Positions 49,392 to 56,490 of a stretch of DNA of 64,000 nucleotides are shown one piece after another (position 1 is the stretch's first letter; each line of letters begins with the position of its first letter). Location of the stretch: positions 1-64,000 of IMG/VR virus record IMGVR_UViG_3300022188_000229; one strand, given 5' to 3'. The stretch comes from a virus. Below the pieces are notes generated by a model, which saw only the letters and a list, made by a program, of their open reading frames with translations, was not told the DNA's origin and did not search any database. Made by a program: the position numbers and the translations under genes.

Positions 49392-49775
49392 ATGGACACT
49401 TATGATATATTAATTGTAGACGATGATCCAGAAGTCGCTGCACTTTATGAGGCTTTTATGGAATTAATGCCTTATTCTTTTAAAGTGGTTACTTCAGGAG
49501 AGGATGCATTAGAGTTACTTAAAAGTATTAAATTTACTGTGTTTATATTAGATATAGATTTAGGGTACAACGTCATGACAGGGGTTGACCTCAGCATTAA
49601 GATTAAAGACATGCAACAAGATGCTAAAGTGTATGCATTAACTGGCCACGCTGTAATCTTTGATGGGTTTGATCCATCAATAGCGGGCTTTGATGAAGTT
49701 TTTAGTAAACCATTAGGCTATAAAAGTTTAATCATTTTACTAAAAGATATACTAGGCGATAGAATTAATAAATAG
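49392..49775 (+). CDS. Stand-alone response-regulator receiver domain
   Basis: The 127-residue protein is a receiver domain only: acidic pocket D11/D12 in ILIVDDDPEVA, phospho-acceptor D54 in FILDIDLG, T84 in VYALTGHA, and K106 in VFSKPLGY, all of the conserved set. No output domain is attached, as in CheY/Spo0F-like proteins. It is a likely partner of the phage multi-PAS protein or of host kinases. AGGAGGTCCCCAAC ribosome site. Confidence 0.9.
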   Translation: MDTYDILIVDDDPEVAALYEAFMELMPYSFKVVTSGEDALELLKSIKFTVFILDIDLGYNVMTGVDLSIKIKDMQQDAKVYALTGHAVIFDGFDPSIAGFDEVFSKPLGYKSLIILLKDILGDRINK

Positions 49776-49913
49776 TTTTATTGGGAGTTGATTCATATTA
49801 AGGTGTAGGTGTGCCACCACTCACTGAACCGGTATTAAATTAATTCCCTATCCCCGTAACCATTAGGTTATGATAATCAAGTTTAACAAAAATTAAAAGG
49901 AGGAAATTTGACT
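49776..49913 (+). ncRNA. Structured leader upstream of Ig-like virion gene
   Basis: GGGAGTTGATT (49783-49793) pairs with AATTAATTCCC (49838-49848) over 11 bp with two G-T pairs. The closed segment contains GGTG-TGC-CACC (49808-49818), and a second hairpin TAACC-ATTA-GGTTA spans 49857-49870. No gene lies here. It could be a leader controlling the next gene or a processed RNA; no homology to the 53790 element is apparent. Confidence 0.5.
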
Positions 49914-51722
49914 ATGGCTCTATTTGGAGTTGAAAATGGAGTACGAATAGAAACCTCAGATGGTAGTGCTGATTTGCTATTTGGTGTAACTGACCCTTCT
50001 GTATCCGGTAAGGCAGCCCCCGAGGGCTCTCTATATCTACGATCTACTGGTGTGTCTTATAAGAAGACAGGCCCTGGTGATCATGATTGGGAGTTAGCCT
50101 CACAAGCTGAAGGCGCGGCTATTGGTTATATTTTTATAACTGAAGTCACTAATGCTGGTAATATAGGAACAGAATCCTATGTTGCTAACACCGTACCTGC
50201 TGATACAGTTTTGACAGAATGCACTACAGATACAACAGATGTTACTATTGCGTTCCTTGCGGAACCCGCTGGTTTCTATAGCCCTACTCTTTCAATTAGT
50301 GGAACCAACTGTACAAATTTAGCCCAGTACGGAGACGATAGGCGTCTTTTTAGTGGGTCTATTGACGTTACTTTGACGTGTGCAGCTGGTGAATATCAAG
50401 ACTTTATAGTTGAGAGTTCCACTGGTCAGAGTACTTCAGTTAGAATAAATCGAGCTGGCGCAGGCCCAGAGATTAATGCTATTGTATTTGGAGCATATCC
50501 TGGAGTACAGACAGACCTAAAAAATAACGACCAGATTGGCGTAACTGTTACGGTTGCTAATGATGCTTCGTCCGTATGGATAGAAGCTGATAAAGCATCT
50601 AAAACATTAGTCAATTTGACATTAGGCGCAGTAGATGGTGCAGGTGCTGGTTACAGAAATGCAACTGGTACAATAACTATTTCTACTATAGCCTCAAATT
50701 CACCAGTGGATGCCCAGGCAGAAAATGCTTTGGGAACTAGAGGAAGTGTATTCACTTCTGCTAACCTGAGTATTGATCAGGTTTATCCTACCATCACATT
50801 TAACTCTATAACGTACCCAGCAACACAGGGTGCACTTAAAAATAGTGAGACTGCTGATGTAAATGTTTCTGTGACCAATTGGACACCTGGAACTGATGAT
50901 ATTACTTATAGCAATCCACTAAGTCAACTTTCTATTCCGAGTACTACTACTTACGCTCAAACAAAAGTTGTTACTAGAATTGCTGGAGATTACAACGTAA
51001 CTTCCAACAACTATAGTATCTCTGCTACTAAGGTAAATAATGCTGCAACTAGTTCTTCTAGTTGGAATGTTAAAATTGCCAATGTCTTAGCACAACTGAC
51101 TGTTGTTGAGCCAGCAGCTAGACTTAGGACAGGAAGTACTGGATTTTCTAACGTTGGTCTTACCAACGCTGCTTCTACAGCAGAACACACAATTACTCTT
51201 GTATCTAACCAGACATTGTCTGCGGTACCAACACTTGCTAACCCAGGTGCTGGCACAGGTACTTGGAAGAATGGTTCTTTTAGTAATATAAGTGCCATGA
51301 AATCATTTACTAATGTGATGCAGGTACCTGATAGTAGTACACGTGGTACACATTCTTGGGGAGCAATTAGTGGTACTAATCTCTCTGGTATGGTTACTTC
51401 AGCTATTACAGGTAGCACTACTTATGTTATTGGTGGTTTCTTAGCTCGATACTACGAGATAATTCTTGGACAGAACTCAAGTTCTGGAGCAACTGAAGTC
51501 ACTACCTATACTAAATTTACACTAGACTGGCAGTATACGAATGGGGATGGGCAGATCAAATCCCTCAGTCGTGCTGCAGCAGTCAATACTGCGCCACCTG
51601 TTACGAGTCAGTATACTATTGATGCTGTTGATGGTAATCCCACCAACTTTATCATTATAGATACCGCTGCGACTCAGGGACAGACGGTAAATAGCGCAAT
51701 ACGTGTAGAGGAGGCTGTGTAA
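49914..51722 (+). CDS. Large virion protein with Ig-like repeats
   Basis: 602 residues, Thr/Ser/Ala/Val-rich, nearly free of charge clusters, with beta-sandwich repeats. Two tandem copies begin INAIVFGAYPGVQTDLKNND and ITFNSITYPATQGALKNSET; both have the '..YP..Q..LKN.' signature. The N-terminus (GVRIETSDGSADLLFGVTDP, GSLYLRSTGVSYKK) is typical of phage fibre or adhesin proteins. The ATG at 49914 is used; TTG at 49908 is closer to AGGAGG (49898-49903) and is possible. Probably a tail fibre, head fibre or decoration protein. Confidence 0.7.
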   Translation: MALFGVENGVRIETSDGSADLLFGVTDPSVSGKAAPEGSLYLRSTGVSYKKTGPGDHDWELASQAEGAAIGYIFITEVTNAGNIGTESYVANTVPADTVLTECTTDTTDVTIAFLAEPAGFYSPTLSISGTNCTNLAQYGDDRRLFSGSIDVTLTCAAGEYQDFIVESSTGQSTSVRINRAGAGPEINAIVFGAYPGVQTDLKNNDQIGVTVTVANDASSVWIEADKASKTLVNLTLGAVDGAGAGYRNATGTITISTIASNSPVDAQAENALGTRGSVFTSANLSIDQVYPTITFNSITYPATQGALKNSETADVNVSVTNWTPGTDDITYSNPLSQLSIPSTTTYAQTKVVTRIAGDYNVTSNNYSISATKVNNAATSSSSWNVKIANVLAQLTVVEPAARLRTGSTGFSNVGLTNAASTAEHTITLVSNQTLSAVPTLANPGAGTGTWKNGSFSNISAMKSFTNVMQVPDSSTRGTHSWGAISGTNLSGMVTSAITGSTTYVIGGFLARYYEIILGQNSSSGATEVTTYTKFTLDWQYTNGDGQIKSLSRAAAVNTAPPVTSQYTIDAVDGNPTNFIIIDTAATQGQTVNSAIRVEEAV

Positions 51723-51723
51723 T

Positions 51724-52290
51724 ATGGCATCTATAGATGGTAACGCGTTTGAGACTGAGCGTAGGTTTATTCAGCTTAAATTTAATACGAACATGCCTGA
51801 TTCCAGTACTTTGGGATACGATGGCAACCCAAATTCAGTAACCAATGGAGCTAATGGTGGTGAGACTTTAATTTATAATGTCGCATTAGGTGCTAGTTTC
51901 TTGCAGAGTAGCGGGGCTCTTTGGTTTAAGAAGTCTCTTCCAAATACTTGGGTTGAACTTGGGGGAAGTACAACTGTTGCAAGTAATATTGTTTCTTATG
52001 TTATTCCAGCTGGTAATACACAGCTGTTTTATACATTAGATTTAGCAAATAATCAGAACTTTGATTTTATAGTTGATACTGTACATGGGACAGACAGAAG
52101 TTTAGCTAAGGTATCTGTACTTTGGTCTGACCCCTCAATGGAACAAAATGAGTATAGTTTTCTAGGACATAACATTCATATAGATATAGTAGCTTCGGAA
52201 AGTGGTGGAAATTGTTTACTCAATATCACAAATAATGAAGCAACTGATGTCACCGTTATTGTCAAAGTGGACGCATTCAATGCTTTATAG
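51724..52290 (+). CDS. Virion-associated beta-rich protein
   Basis: The 188-residue protein has RRFIQLKFNTNMPDSS and YVIPAGNTQLFYTLDLANNQ, beta-rich and Asn-rich. One base after the Ig-like gene, followed by a strong terminator, so the two are one structural operon. Family not recognised; it may be a partner or tail of the larger protein. Confidence 0.6.
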   Translation: MASIDGNAFETERRFIQLKFNTNMPDSSTLGYDGNPNSVTNGANGGETLIYNVALGASFLQSSGALWFKKSLPNTWVELGGSTTVASNIVSYVIPAGNTQLFYTLDLANNQNFDFIVDTVHGTDRSLAKVSVLWSDPSMEQNEYSFLGHNIHIDIVASESGGNCLLNITNNEATDVTVIVKVDAFNAL

Positions 52291-52305
52291 CAAATAATAA
52301 AACGT

Positions 52306-52330
52306 AAACCTACCTTTCGGGGTAGGTTTT
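52306..52330 (+). terminator. Rho-independent terminator
   Basis: AAACCTACC (52306-52314) and GGTAGGTTT (52321-52329) form a perfect 9-bp stem closing TTTCGG, running into a short T tract. Ends the structural operon. Confidence 0.85.
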
Positions 52331-52344
52331 ACATAAGGCACAAT

Positions 52345-53037
52345 ATGTATAGAAAAGTAAAATATGAGTACGTTAAAAATTCTTTCGAAAAGGAAGGGTA
52401 TATACTTATTAGTAAGGAGTATATAAATAATTCTAGTAAACTTGAATATGTTTGTCCTCAAAATCATAACCATTCTATAGTTTGGCATGCTTGGGTGAAT
52501 GGGAAGAGGTGCCCTTATTGTTCTCGAAAAGCTAAACCAACTTTAGAGCAAGTTAAAAAATCTTTTGCTTTAGAAAATTATACTCTATTGAGTACTGAAT
52601 ATATCAACAATAGCACATCACTTGAGTATATTTGTTCTTATGGTCACAAACATAGTATAAGTTGGGGTCATTGGGAAAGTCATAAACGTCGCTGTCCAAC
52701 ATGCAGATACATTAATAATTCTGGGGCAGATAATTTTAATTGGAAAGGTGGGATATCATTTGAACCTTATTGTGAAGCATGGAAAGACAGAGAATACAAA
52801 CAAGATATAAGAGATCGTGATGGTAATAGATGCTTAAATCCGTACTGTGATTCTCCTAATAGAAATGATTTAACTATTCATCATATTGATTATGATAAGA
52901 AGAATTGTAGACCAAGTAATTTAATAACTGTATGTAGGTCATGTAATTCAAAAGCTAACACAGATAGAAAATGGCATAGATATTGGTACAACTCAATTAT
53001 TAATAGGAGGTATAATTATGGGTACAATAAAGATTAA
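52345..53037 (+). CDS. HNH endonuclease with duplicated zinc-binding N-terminal repeats
   Basis: 230 residues. Two tandem repeats of about 50 residues each have '.YILISKEYINNSSKLEYVCP' / '.YTLLSTEYINNSTSLEYIC', then H-x-H and a CPYC or CPTC pair; each probably binds zinc and DNA. The C-terminal HNH core has CLNPYC, LTIHHIDYDKKNCRPSNL and CRSC. Mobile homing-type endonuclease placed right after the terminator; its core resembles that at 26265 but the DNA-binding half is different. Confidence 0.85.
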   Translation: MYRKVKYEYVKNSFEKEGYILISKEYINNSSKLEYVCPQNHNHSIVWHAWVNGKRCPYCSRKAKPTLEQVKKSFALENYTLLSTEYINNSTSLEYICSYGHKHSISWGHWESHKRRCPTCRYINNSGADNFNWKGGISFEPYCEAWKDREYKQDIRDRDGNRCLNPYCDSPNRNDLTIHHIDYDKKNCRPSNLITVCRSCNSKANTDRKWHRYWYNSIINRRYNYGYNKD

Positions 53038-53191
53038 CACATTAAAAGGTTTGATAGCCAAAGCTAATAGGGTGATGGGTATTAAGAAAAAAAGACCAAA
53101 GAAACATGTAGCTAAAAAACCTAACAAAAAGACTAAGGAGACTCCTATTGAATCAGATAAAGAGTCGCATATAATAGACATCACTATATAA
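53018..53191 (+). CDS. 57-residue basic protein
   Basis: Starts with a strong AGGAGGTATAATT-ATG inside the end of the HNH gene and encodes KINTLKGLIAKANRVMG followed by a Lys-rich stretch (KKKRPKKHVAKKPNKKTK) and an acidic end. Probably nucleic-acid-binding. The HNH gene may have inserted just upstream of it. Confidence 0.55.
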   Translation: MGTIKINTLKGLIAKANRVMGIKKKRPKKHVAKKPNKKTKETPIESDKESHIIDITI

Positions 53192-53200
53192 AGGTGGTAC

Positions 53201-53779
53201 ATGAATCTAACTGACGTTCAAGATGAGGCAGCTAAATGTAATATGTGTGGACTAGCAAAGAACAGGCAAGTACCTGTATTTGCTAAAGGGAATCCTTACT
53301 CTAAGATATTAATTTGTGGTATGTGTCCTGGTCCTGATGAGAATCATCCTAAGAATGAGATGGGGTGGCCCTTTGTGGGTAGATCAGGGAAGCTTTTGGA
53401 TCATATATTAGAGGATACTACTTTAACACAGCGTGATGTATACATAACTAATATAGTTAAATGTTTCTTGAAACCAGGACTTCGGTTAGATGAAAGATGT
53501 ATAGATAGATGTTTACCTTATTTAATAGAACAGATAGGGGCTATTGAACCTAAGGTTGTTCTAGCTTTAGGAGCAGATGCCGGCAGAGCGTTGTTAAATA
53601 AACCAATGTCAACCTCACTGTCTTCTATGAGAGGTAAAAGATATAAGTTCACAGAAAGCATAAGTATTATAGTAACATATCATCCCTCGTATTTTTTACG
53701 GCAGGGTGGTAGAAAACACGACCATTATAATAGAATAATAGACGATATAGAATGGGTAAAGGAGATCATTAATAGATGA
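53201..53779 (+). CDS. Uracil-DNA glycosylase, Fe-S family 4/5-like
   Basis: The 192-residue protein has N-terminal CNMCGLAK (C13, C16), then GMCPGPDENHP, GWPFVGRSGKLLDHIL, NIVKCFLKPG and ERCIDRCLPYL (the other Fe-S Cys), and TYHPSYFLRQGG (catalytic-loop His). It excises uracil from DNA. Together with dUTPase it suggests the phage protects a thymine-containing genome from uracil. Unusually, both enzymes come from the phage. Confidence 0.85.
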   Translation: MNLTDVQDEAAKCNMCGLAKNRQVPVFAKGNPYSKILICGMCPGPDENHPKNEMGWPFVGRSGKLLDHILEDTTLTQRDVYITNIVKCFLKPGLRLDERCIDRCLPYLIEQIGAIEPKVVLALGADAGRALLNKPMSTSLSSMRGKRYKFTESISIIVTYHPSYFLRQGGRKHDHYNRIIDDIEWVKEIINR

Positions 53780-53789
53780 TTAAATTACT

Positions 53790-53949
53790 ACATCCCAGTC
53801 ATAATTGGACTGGACGCTAGCTATCTATATAACTAGCATATTTTCCCTTTAGCGATCACTTGTTTCTTAGAAACCGAAGTTTAAAGGGTTATCATACTCT
53901 TGATTAGGCTAGGTGGGGCGCAAAGCGGCCCCCTAGCCATAAGCTTTTT
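53790..53949 (+). ncRNA. Candidate non-coding RNA of four consecutive hairpins
   Basis: No gene occupies 53780-53984. Hairpin 1: CCAGTC/GACTGG (53795-53813). Hairpin 2: GCTAG/CTAGC (53816-53837). Hairpin 3: CCCTTTA/TAAAGGG (53845-53888) enclosing GTTTC-TTA-GAAAC (53862-53874). Hairpin 4 is a terminator (53907). Such density of perfect stems in 145 bases, ended by a T tract, fits a small RNA or structured leader on the + strand. No promoter of the CTTGACAA family precedes it. Confidence 0.6.
53907..53948 (+). terminator. GC-rich rho-independent terminator
   Basis: GGCTAGG (53907-53913) pairs with CCTAGCC (53932-53938), extended by GGG/CCC after a one-base bulge, and CTTTTT follows at 53943-53948. 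It stands out by GC content in an AT-rich genome. Confidence 0.8.
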
Positions 53950-53984
53950 GATTTAAAATATAAATTAAAAGGAGAATTAATTTA

Positions 53985-54548
53985 ATGGCTAAATATACTT
54001 TGGATTTATGTACCGGAGGAACAGCTTCTTCTAATGGGCATTATTTAAGTTATGCTCCAGGTGCTGCCTTTGATAATAATATAGATAGTTTTTATCATAG
54101 AGTAGGCTTTCCTTCACAATTACAGTATGAGCTTGTTGAGCCTAGAATTATTAAAAAATATACTATTAGAGGAAGGGCTGGTGTACCAAGCCAGTCTCCT
54201 TATATATTTACATTTGAAGGATCTAATAATGCTGTAGCTTGGGATATATTAGATACACAGGTTGCTTTTAATCCTTGGAGTACTAATTTATTTCAAGAAT
54301 TTATTATTAGTAATAATACTAGTTATCTATATTACAGATTAAATATTACAAGAGCAGTAGGAGCTGGGGACAATGGCAGCGTGGCTGAGTTTGAAATGAT
54401 GGAAATGCTTGATCCAATTCCTACGTCTACAATTTATAATACTTCTTCAGTTAAAAAAAATATTAGAGGCAAAGCTGCTGAAGGTTTTATCCGCCCAACA
54501 ATTACTGAGTTTTTTACTAGTAAAGATTTTGAAGAGACGCTGAAATGA
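53985..54548 (+). CDS. Discoidin (F5/8 type C)-like virion protein
   Basis: The 187-residue protein has APGAAFDNNIDSFYHRVGFP then LQYELVEPRIIKKYTIRGRA, a spaced W/F core (WDILDTQ) and YYRLNITRAVGAGD at the end of the domain: the order of a discoidin carbohydrate-binding fold. A short C-terminal linker (KKNIRGKAAEGFIRPTITEF) may anchor it. Related domain in the gene at 2706. Probably binds host-surface sugar or decorates the capsid. AAAAGGAGAATTAATTTA ribosome site. Confidence 0.72.
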   Translation: MAKYTLDLCTGGTASSNGHYLSYAPGAAFDNNIDSFYHRVGFPSQLQYELVEPRIIKKYTIRGRAGVPSQSPYIFTFEGSNNAVAWDILDTQVAFNPWSTNLFQEFIISNNTSYLYYRLNITRAVGAGDNGSVAEFEMMEMLDPIPTSTIYNTSSVKKNIRGKAAEGFIRPTITEFFTSKDFEETLK

Positions 54549-54589
54549 TGGAAGGTATTTGGGAATAATAAAATTTAAGGAGAAACAAG

Positions 54590-54991
54590 ATGATCTTAGG
54601 GCCAAATGATAGTACCCTAGCTGACAATGCTAGTGAGATGAAAGACCAAAATTTTGGAGGAAACAGGGAGTTCACTGAAGGAGTCCAACAAAAAGACCAG
54701 GACTATAAGACACCTGTAGGAGGCTCATCTAATATAGAAGAGAATCCTGTAGAAGAAGTAACAAGAGACACAGACGAAATGACTGACCCAGCTATTAGAA
54801 AGAGAGAATTTTCTAGACGAGCTGAGACACAGGATCATCAGGACCATAATAAAGACAGGTTCCCTGAGTCTGAGCCAGACAACAGGCCACTAGAAGATAC
54901 TACTCCAGTAGCAGTACCTGATGATAAGTACCACGGTGATAGACTTAAGTATCATTTTGGTGAAGGCCAGTATGAGAGTGAAATGAGTTAA
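54590..54991 (+). CDS. Disordered acidic protein
   Basis: The 133-residue protein is nearly all polar (Asp, Glu, Gln, Asn, Arg, Pro) with no hydrophobic core and seems intrinsically disordered (AETQDHQDHNKDRFPESEPD). Could be a linker, scaffold or packaging-related protein. AAGGAGAAACAAG ribosome site. No family known. Confidence 0.5.
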   Translation: MILGPNDSTLADNASEMKDQNFGGNREFTEGVQQKDQDYKTPVGGSSNIEENPVEEVTRDTDEMTDPAIRKREFSRRAETQDHQDHNKDRFPESEPDNRPLEDTTPVAVPDDKYHGDRLKYHFGEGQYESEMS

Positions 54992-55017
54992 AATAAATTC
55001 AATAAGGAGGAATTAAT

Positions 55018-55395
55018 ATGAACTTTGATGCTAATTGGCTTTGGATTACTTTAGTTTTACCCGTAATTATAGGTATTTTTAAAAATGAGATAGGAAGATT
55101 CTTCTCAGACTATACAGTGTATAAGAATAGAGCATTTGATGCTGATGGGGACCCTGGTACTGGTCAGCACTGCTATGTACAGAGCGGAGCAACAGGAGAG
55201 TATGTAAAGGTTTATGTAGATGAGTATCAATTTGGTTTAGCCCCCAGTAAAAGGAAAATAATTACTCACCAGAAAGATCCAGACGGAGATCAGGGTAAAG
55301 TAATAATTGTACCTTACTCTTATACAATATGGGCTAGTATGGTTAAAGGTTCACTACAAAAAGAAAGAATGGATAGAGTTTTACTTAATAAATAG
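55018..55395 (+). CDS. Membrane-anchored hypothetical protein
   Basis: The 125-residue protein has an N-terminal transmembrane helix (WLWITLVLPVIIGIF, residues 7-21) then a soluble domain with DADGDPGTGQHCYVQS and DPDGDQGKVIIV. The two D-x-D-G-D motifs are EF-hand-like but a full loop is not clear. Function unknown. Confidence 0.5.
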   Translation: MNFDANWLWITLVLPVIIGIFKNEIGRFFSDYTVYKNRAFDADGDPGTGQHCYVQSGATGEYVKVYVDEYQFGLAPSKRKIITHQKDPDGDQGKVIIVPYSYTIWASMVKGSLQKERMDRVLLNK

Positions 55396-55414
55396 AATAT
55401 TATTAAATAATTAC

Positions 55415-55443
55415 TTGACAAACCTGTAGTTGTGTATTATATT
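55415..55443 (+). promoter_or_regulatory. Sigma-70-like phage promoter
   Basis: ACTTGACAAA with TTGACA 55415-55420, 17-nt spacer, TATATT 55438-55443. Start near 55450, leader about 29 nt to the YqeY-like gene. Confidence 0.8.
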
Positions 55444-55478
55444 ATATACATGTTTAATTAAAAGGAAAAGGATATAAA

Positions 55479-55889
55479 ATGAAAGAGCGGGAGTTAAAAA
55501 AAGAATTAAAGGGAGCTATAAAAGCTAAAGATACTTATAAGAAGGATGCTATTCGTATGATTCTTGGAGAGGTGCCTCGTCTTAACAAAAAGAAAGGCGA
55601 GGCAGTTACTGAAGATGAAATTACTAAAATTATAAGAGGACTAGTTAAATCTGAGGTCATTAGGCTTACTGCTGCTAATTATACCCATGAGAAATCCGAG
55701 TATCTTACCTATTTAAAAAGTTACCTGCCTGAGATGATGTCAGAGAAAGAAATTGAGGCTTGGATACTTGACAACATAGATTTTAGTACTTATAATAATA
55801 CTATGCAAGCAATGGGTCCTATAATGAAAGGATTAAATGGTAAGGTTGACGGTAATCTTGTTAGAGAGATACTTACAAGAAGTACTTAA
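55479..55889 (+). CDS. GatB/YqeY-domain protein
   Basis: The 136-residue protein has the YqeY layout: LKKELKGAIKAKDTYKKDAI, RMILGEVPRL, VKSEVIRLTAANY, YLPEMMSEKEIEAWI, and AMGPIMKGLNGKVDGNLVREIL. In GatB the domain binds tRNA, and stand-alone YqeY of bacteria has no firm function; phage copies are seen occasionally. A perfect sigma-70 consensus lies inside this gene (55768-55796). Confidence 0.82.
   Translation: MKERELKKELKGAIKAKDTYKKDAIRMILGEVPRLNKKKGEAVTEDEITKIIRGLVKSEVIRLTAANYTHEKSEYLTYLKSYLPEMMSEKEIEAWILDNIDFSTYNNTMQAMGPIMKGLNGKVDGNLVREILTRST
55768..55796 (+). promoter_or_regulatory. Perfect-consensus sigma-70 promoter inside YqeY gene
   Basis: TTGACA (55768-55773), exactly 17 nt, TATAAT (55791-55796). 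It would start near 55803 and drive the HhH glycosylase gene at 55911. Match to both hexamers is complete, but it lies within coding sequence. Confidence 0.6.
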
Positions 55890-55910
55890 TCTATAATTAA
55901 AGAGATAAAT

Positions 55911-56480
55911 ATGATTGACCCAACTAACATAACGAATTATGCATTGACTCTATTTAAGTTAGAGGAGACTCTTTTATTTTGGGTGTTGGCTGCTGGTAAG
56001 AATGGTACTACAACAGCACGTCTCCTTGATAATTTACTAATAGACATAGAGGCTGATAAGATAGGTGTATTTAATGCTTTTAGATTATATACTAAACCTA
56101 AGAGTATAGCACTTGAACTTAAGGAACATGGTATAGGATGCTATAATCAGAAAGCTAGAACTATATTTGAATTGATTCACTTAGACTTAGATTTAAAGAC
56201 ATGTACCGCAGAGGCTTTAGAACTGGTTCATGGAATTGGTATGAAGACTTCGCGTTGCTTCCTTATCCACTCACGAGAGAATATTCAGTACGCCGGAATT
56301 GACACCCACATGTTAAAAAATCTAAGAGTAAACGGTATAGAAGGTGTGCCTAAAACTACACCTACTAGTAAGAAGCTATACAGACGACTAGAGTTGGAAG
56401 TCCTGAGACTTTCAAGGGAAGCTGGACTCACTCCAGCCCAATATGATTTAGGTGTATGGAATACATACGCCGTAAAGTAA
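55911..56480 (+). CDS. HhH-GPD DNA glycosylase-like protein
   Basis: In the 189-residue protein, ALELVHGIGMKTSRCFLIHS is a helix-hairpin-helix with GIG-KT at the EndoIII position. The downstream INDEPENDENT motif YAGIDTHMLKNLR contains the catalytic-type Asp (D in GIDTH), as in endonuclease III/MutY-type enzymes. No Fe-S Cys cluster is visible. It would remove damaged bases. It complements the UDG at 53201. Confidence 0.72.
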   Translation: MIDPTNITNYALTLFKLEETLLFWVLAAGKNGTTTARLLDNLLIDIEADKIGVFNAFRLYTKPKSIALELKEHGIGCYNQKARTIFELIHLDLDLKTCTAEALELVHGIGMKTSRCFLIHSRENIQYAGIDTHMLKNLRVNGIEGVPKTTPTSKKLYRRLELEVLRLSREAGLTPAQYDLGVWNTYAVK

Positions 56481-56490
56481 GGAGAAGTAT

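Noticed and set aside
53780-53984. tRNA gene
   Set aside because: Hairpins do not form a cloverleaf: no 7-bp acceptor stem, no GTTC/T-arm in the right place and a terminator closes the region.
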